This document shows positions 61,220-64,000 of a DNA stretch of 64,000 nt, piece after piece. The position numbers were made by a program, and so were the translations under genes. Below the pieces are notes generated by a model. It worked only from the letters and a program-made list of their open reading frames with translations. It did not search any database and was not told the origin of the DNA. Source of the stretch: Heliorestis acidaminivorans (lineage in GTDB: Bacteria > Bacillota > Desulfitobacteriia > Heliobacteriales > Heliobacteriaceae); NCBI RefSeq assembly GCF_008933955.1, contig NZ_WBXO01000002.1, positions 62,001 through 126,000 of the forward strand. The letters run 5' to 3'. Each line of letters begins with the position of its first letter. Positions within the stretch are counted from its first letter, which is position 1.

Positions 61220-61495
61220 TCAATCCTTTTCAACCAAAGCCTCTAAGTACATATCATCCTTTCTCTTCACCCTGGTGATCTTGTATCTGCCGGTGTCGCA
61301 GACCAAAACCATGTTCTCCTTAATCTCGACTTCAGGTATTTGCCGTAGGTGAAAAGCCGTTCTCGCCTCTTCTGTTAAAGTGCGCGGTTCCACTCGATAC
61401 GCTCCCATGCTCGCTACAATGTGATCGGTTACTCCCTGGCCGCTTTTGAGCAATTCGATCACATCGATGAATGTTTTCACTCTTCCAATACTCAT
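61220..61495 (-). CDS. Duplicated ~91-aa island protein, copy 2
   Basis: From ATG 61495, 9 bases behind TAGGAGGGAAG; the frame is open to 61549 but the extra part is not conserved in copy 1. Begins MSIGRVKTFIDVIELLKSGQ, ends VLVCDTGRYKITRV and DMYLEALVEKD. It follows the R2-R3 recombinase frame at the right edge after a terminator-like hairpin. Copy 1 at 46020-46301 shows that gene and surroundings travel together. Function unknown. Confidence 0.7.
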   Translation of the reverse strand: MSIGRVKTFIDVIELLKSGQGVTDHIVASMGAYRVEPRTLTEEARTAFHLRQIPEVEIKENMVLVCDTGRYKITRVKRKDDMYLEALVEKD

Positions 61496-61519
61496 CTGGA
61501 ACACTTCCCTCCTATTTAA

Positions 61520-61553
61520 ATAAAAGAAAAACCCTGTGCAGACTGGCACAGGG
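61520..61553 (-). terminator. Terminator of the right-edge recombinase gene
   Basis: CCCTGTGC at 61532-61539 pairs with GCACAGGG at 61546-61553; A-rich sequence at 61520-61531. Copy of 46330-46368. Confidence 0.82.
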
Positions 61554-61708
61554 CTGAACAGATTCTTGAGAGAGGCTTGGTGTCAATTGTTTCCTTTCCT
61601 TCTTGCTGGCCATCACCATTTTCCCCCTCCCCAATCCATTCATTTTGGTAGTAAGAGTATTGCTCTAGAGCAGACTTATATCAAGGGAAATCTGAGGGAG
61701 TTCTCGTG

Positions 61709-64000
61709 CTAAAAATTAACGCTTCCCTCATCCCCAACCCCTTCTACAGAATAATAAATCATCATCCTGCGGTTACGCTTTTCCGGGAACTTCCTCTTCA
61801 CCCTGCCTTGCTCTAAAAGCACGTTCAACACCGTTTCTCTAAAATGCGATTCTGATATAAACAGCATTCCATTCATAAACTTAAAGAGCGCTGAAAAAGG
61901 CTTTGGCTCTTGGCAAAACTCTAAGAGCGCTTTTACTTCCGGGCCTTCTAAAAAGGCTTCTTTCTTCGCCCTGCGCTCGGCTGCTTTTTGCTCTGAGATG
62001 AGTTTCTTGTAATCTTCATTCTTAAAATCAATCGACCACTCAAGACCCAGCTTAAGCTTGTAGACAATCTTGCCATCGCTGAAGATTTTTCCACTCTCCA
62101 CAATCCTGGTGAAGATGTCCTCGCGAAAAGGAACTTCTTGGTCTTTCCGAAGTACCTCGAGGCTTTCAATGGCTTTGTCGTCTATCTTTCGTAGCTGTTT
62201 CCAAAGACAATTCAGCTCTTGCTTGTATCGTTGTGCTTGCCTTTTCCGGTCTGAATAGCTCTTGCGTTCATTATGTAGCTTCACAAGTTCCTCTGTTAGT
62301 TCATCGACTTTTTGAGAGTCTTGTCCGTCTTTATTGAGTTCTTCATTCACAGCCTCGTAAAGCTGCTGGTTGAAAAACTCAATTCTTTCCTGAAGCTCTT
62401 CCTCTAAACACAGTTCCTCTTGATTCAAATCGGTCTTTTTTATCAGCTCATCCATTGCCTTCTTAAATGTCTTGTCCCTCTTGATAGAAAGCAGCGTTTT
62501 CATGAAGTTAAGCTCTATAAACTTTTGCTGAAATCTTCCCGCCTTACAACGGTTGACCACATAAAGCTTATTAGCCAAGTTGCAGATCCAACTGTGCATT
62601 TCGTAGGTTTTTTCAACATATCGTCTATGGCCGATCAGGCTCCCGCAGTCACCACAGGTAAAGGCATCAAGAAAAGCGGTGTTTTTAGGGTTTTCCTTTG
62701 GGTATTTCTTTCGATTTCTATTTTTGAATTTTGCTGACCGCTCTTCCAGTATGGATTGAACCTTTTCCCAATCACTACTGGAAACAATCGCTTCATGGTG
62801 GTCCTCAATAAAGTACTGTGGAAACTCTCCATTGTTAGGGACAATTTTTGCTTCAATGCTATCGGCTGTAAAGGTTCGTTGGTAAACATAATTGCCTCGA
62901 TAAGCTTCATTTTCTAATATTGCTTTGATTCTCGATGTATACCATTTCACTTTCCCTTTGGGGCTTTTGATGCCTTCTTCGGTCAATTCTTTGACAATCA
63001 GGTTATAGCTTTTTCCGGCCAAGGTGTCTTGAAAAATCCTCCTGACGATCTTGGCTTCTTCTTCGTCAATGACCCACCTTTTGTTCTTGTCAAACTTGTA
63101 GCCATAACAGATGGTCCCCGTTTTTACAATGCCCCGCGCTGCATACTTTCTTTTTCCCCAGGCAATTGACTCGCCTAAACCAATGCTTTCTTCTTGCGCG
63201 ATGCTGCCAAAAATAGAGATCATCATTTCACTGGTAGAGTCTTTGGTATGGATGTTCTCTTTTTCAAAGTACACATAAACAGGGTGCTGTAAAGAGCGCA
63301 GCATTCTAATCGTTTCTAAACAATCCAGCGTATTTCTGCTAAATCTTGAAATGGATTTGGTAAGAATCAAATCGATGTTCCCGGCTTTGCATTCTTCTAA
63401 CAGCTTCAACAATTCTGTTCTGTTTTTCAGAGACTTTCCGGAGATCCCTTCGTCTGCAAAAATGCCGGCAAATTCGTAGGTTGGATCTTTTAGAATCAGA
63501 TAGGTGTAATAGGCGACTTGGGTTTTTAAGCTTGTCTTCTGATCTAGCTGGTCTGTTGATACCCTGCAATAGGCGGCCGTGCGAAGTCTGGGCTTGCCTA
63601 GTGCTTGAAAGGGATTCATAAGCTCTACGTTTTTCGCTGTCTGAATCGCTTGCATGGTAAGAGCGCTTTGACTCGGCTCAATCTTAATAACCTCTCTGTT
63701 TGTATCCATATCTACTGGAGCCTCCTTGGGAAGGGTTATGCTGGCGCTTGCAAGAATCATTTTTTCCTGTTCTTTTACCAGCTTCGGTCTTAGCTCCGCC
63801 TTGCCATAGGGCGTGCAGTCGCCGATCATGGTTTGCTGATCATCAACCCAATAGACTCGATAATCATCGGTAGAGTAGATTGTCATTTCAATTACCCAAG
63901 ATCGCAAATGTTCGATCGTAACCTTTTCCAGCCATTCATCGACGCTGTTGATTTTTTGCAACCATTCAATCGTTGCGTTACGATACTTTCGATCGTCTTC
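61709..64000 (-). CDS. Second fused serine recombinase (R2-R3), 5' part beyond the edge
   Basis: Open frame of at least 763 residues that runs off the right edge. The first visible residues, EDDRKYRNATIEWLQ and EHLRSWVIEMTIYSTDDYRV with YWVDD, match the last part of R2 in the fusion at 53-56 kb. A linker of about 85 residues follows, then a complete R3: RTAAYCRVSTDQ with the catalytic Ser, FADEGISGKSLKNRT, ILTKSISRFSRNT, zinc ribbon (FTCGDCGSLIGHRR and CNLANKLYVVNRC), coiled coil and a C-terminal region longer than in the other copies (about 90 extra residues, ending in a helix-turn-helix-like segment). The internal TTG at 63961 is not the start. Confidence 0.88.
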   Translation of the reverse strand, partial: EDDRKYRNATIEWLQKINSVDEWLEKVTIEHLRSWVIEMTIYSTDDYRVYWVDDQQTMIGDCTPYGKAELRPKLVKEQEKMILASASITLPKEAPVDMDTNREVIKIEPSQSALTMQAIQTAKNVELMNPFQALGKPRLRTAAYCRVSTDQLDQKTSLKTQVAYYTYLILKDPTYEFAGIFADEGISGKSLKNRTELLKLLEECKAGNIDLILTKSISRFSRNTLDCLETIRMLRSLQHPVYVYFEKENIHTKDSTSEMMISIFGSIAQEESIGLGESIAWGKRKYAARGIVKTGTICYGYKFDKNKRWVIDEEEAKIVRRIFQDTLAGKSYNLIVKELTEEGIKSPKGKVKWYTSRIKAILENEAYRGNYVYQRTFTADSIEAKIVPNNGEFPQYFIEDHHEAIVSSSDWEKVQSILEERSAKFKNRNRKKYPKENPKNTAFLDAFTCGDCGSLIGHRRYVEKTYEMHSWICNLANKLYVVNRCKAGRFQQKFIELNFMKTLLSIKRDKTFKKAMDELIKKTDLNQEELCLEEELQERIEFFNQQLYEAVNEELNKDGQDSQKVDELTEELVKLHNERKSYSDRKRQAQRYKQELNCLWKQLRKIDDKAIESLEVLRKDQEVPFREDIFTRIVESGKIFSDGKIVYKLKLGLEWSIDFKNEDYKKLISEQKAAERRAKKEAFLEGPEVKALLEFCQEPKPFSALFKFMNGMLFISESHFRETVLNVLLEQGRVKRKFPEKRNRRMMIYYSVEGVGDEGSVNF

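Overview
The window looks like a chromosome segment of a low-to-mid GC, Gram-positive-type anaerobe of the Clostridia/Peptococcales kind; a heliobacterium-like organism is possible but unproven. The reasons are many SLH-domain and copper-amine-oxidase-type 'stalk' surface proteins, lipoproteins, strong AGGAGG-type ribosome sites with frequent GTG/TTG starts, a type II-like Wadjet operon, and large zinc-ribbon serine recombinases. No rRNA, tRNA or CRISPR array was recognised.

Bases 1-19,600 are mostly ordinary chromosome. They hold a lipid II flippase (murJ, cut by the edge) with a glycosyltransferase, a SLAP-like protein, uracil-DNA glycosylase, a polyferredoxin-type membrane protein, a stalk protein with a Glu-rich repeat tail, and a four-gene DUF2318/FtsX/ABC operon of the type linked to iron uptake. 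A CAP-domain protein, a Dps-like ferritin, a HAD phosphatase, VanZ, a lipoprotein and purC follow, then a signalling block of CHASE2-adenylate cyclase, MBL-fold hydrolase and GAF-HD-GYP protein. Several genes are followed by decayed short tandem repeats.

Bases 19,986-27,774 are a Wadjet plasmid-defence operon in the order jetD-jetA-jetB-jetC, bracketed by copies of a dispersed repeat. Bases 27,883-42,662 encode the cell surface: a 1349-aa SLH/FecR/Ig-like protein, stalk-domain proteins, a TPR-PKD-stalk protein, and a 1.8k-residue SLH/FN3/subtilisin protein.

Bases 42,790-64,000 are an accessory island built from repeated copies of one element type. As I read it on the minus strand, each copy has the order: constant 5' element with paired NrdR-box-like palindromes; recombinase R1; a long hairpin that buries the ribosome site of the next gene; recombinase R2 joined to recombinase R3 in one reading frame; a terminator; and small accessory or cargo genes. 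One R2-R3 fusion is complete (1087 aa, two catalytic serines). A second runs off the right edge, and a third is collapsed by an internal deletion. R1 copies are truncated directly at the constant element. Cargo includes an XRE/ImmA-IrrE/PIN-like operon, a DUF3800 protein, a retropepsin-like protease pair and duplicated tiny proteins of 53, 34 and about 91 aa. A galU relic and a Wzz-type gene inside the island suggest that it eroded a polysaccharide locus. This 'serine recombinase in trio' family is the best candidate for an undescribed system here.
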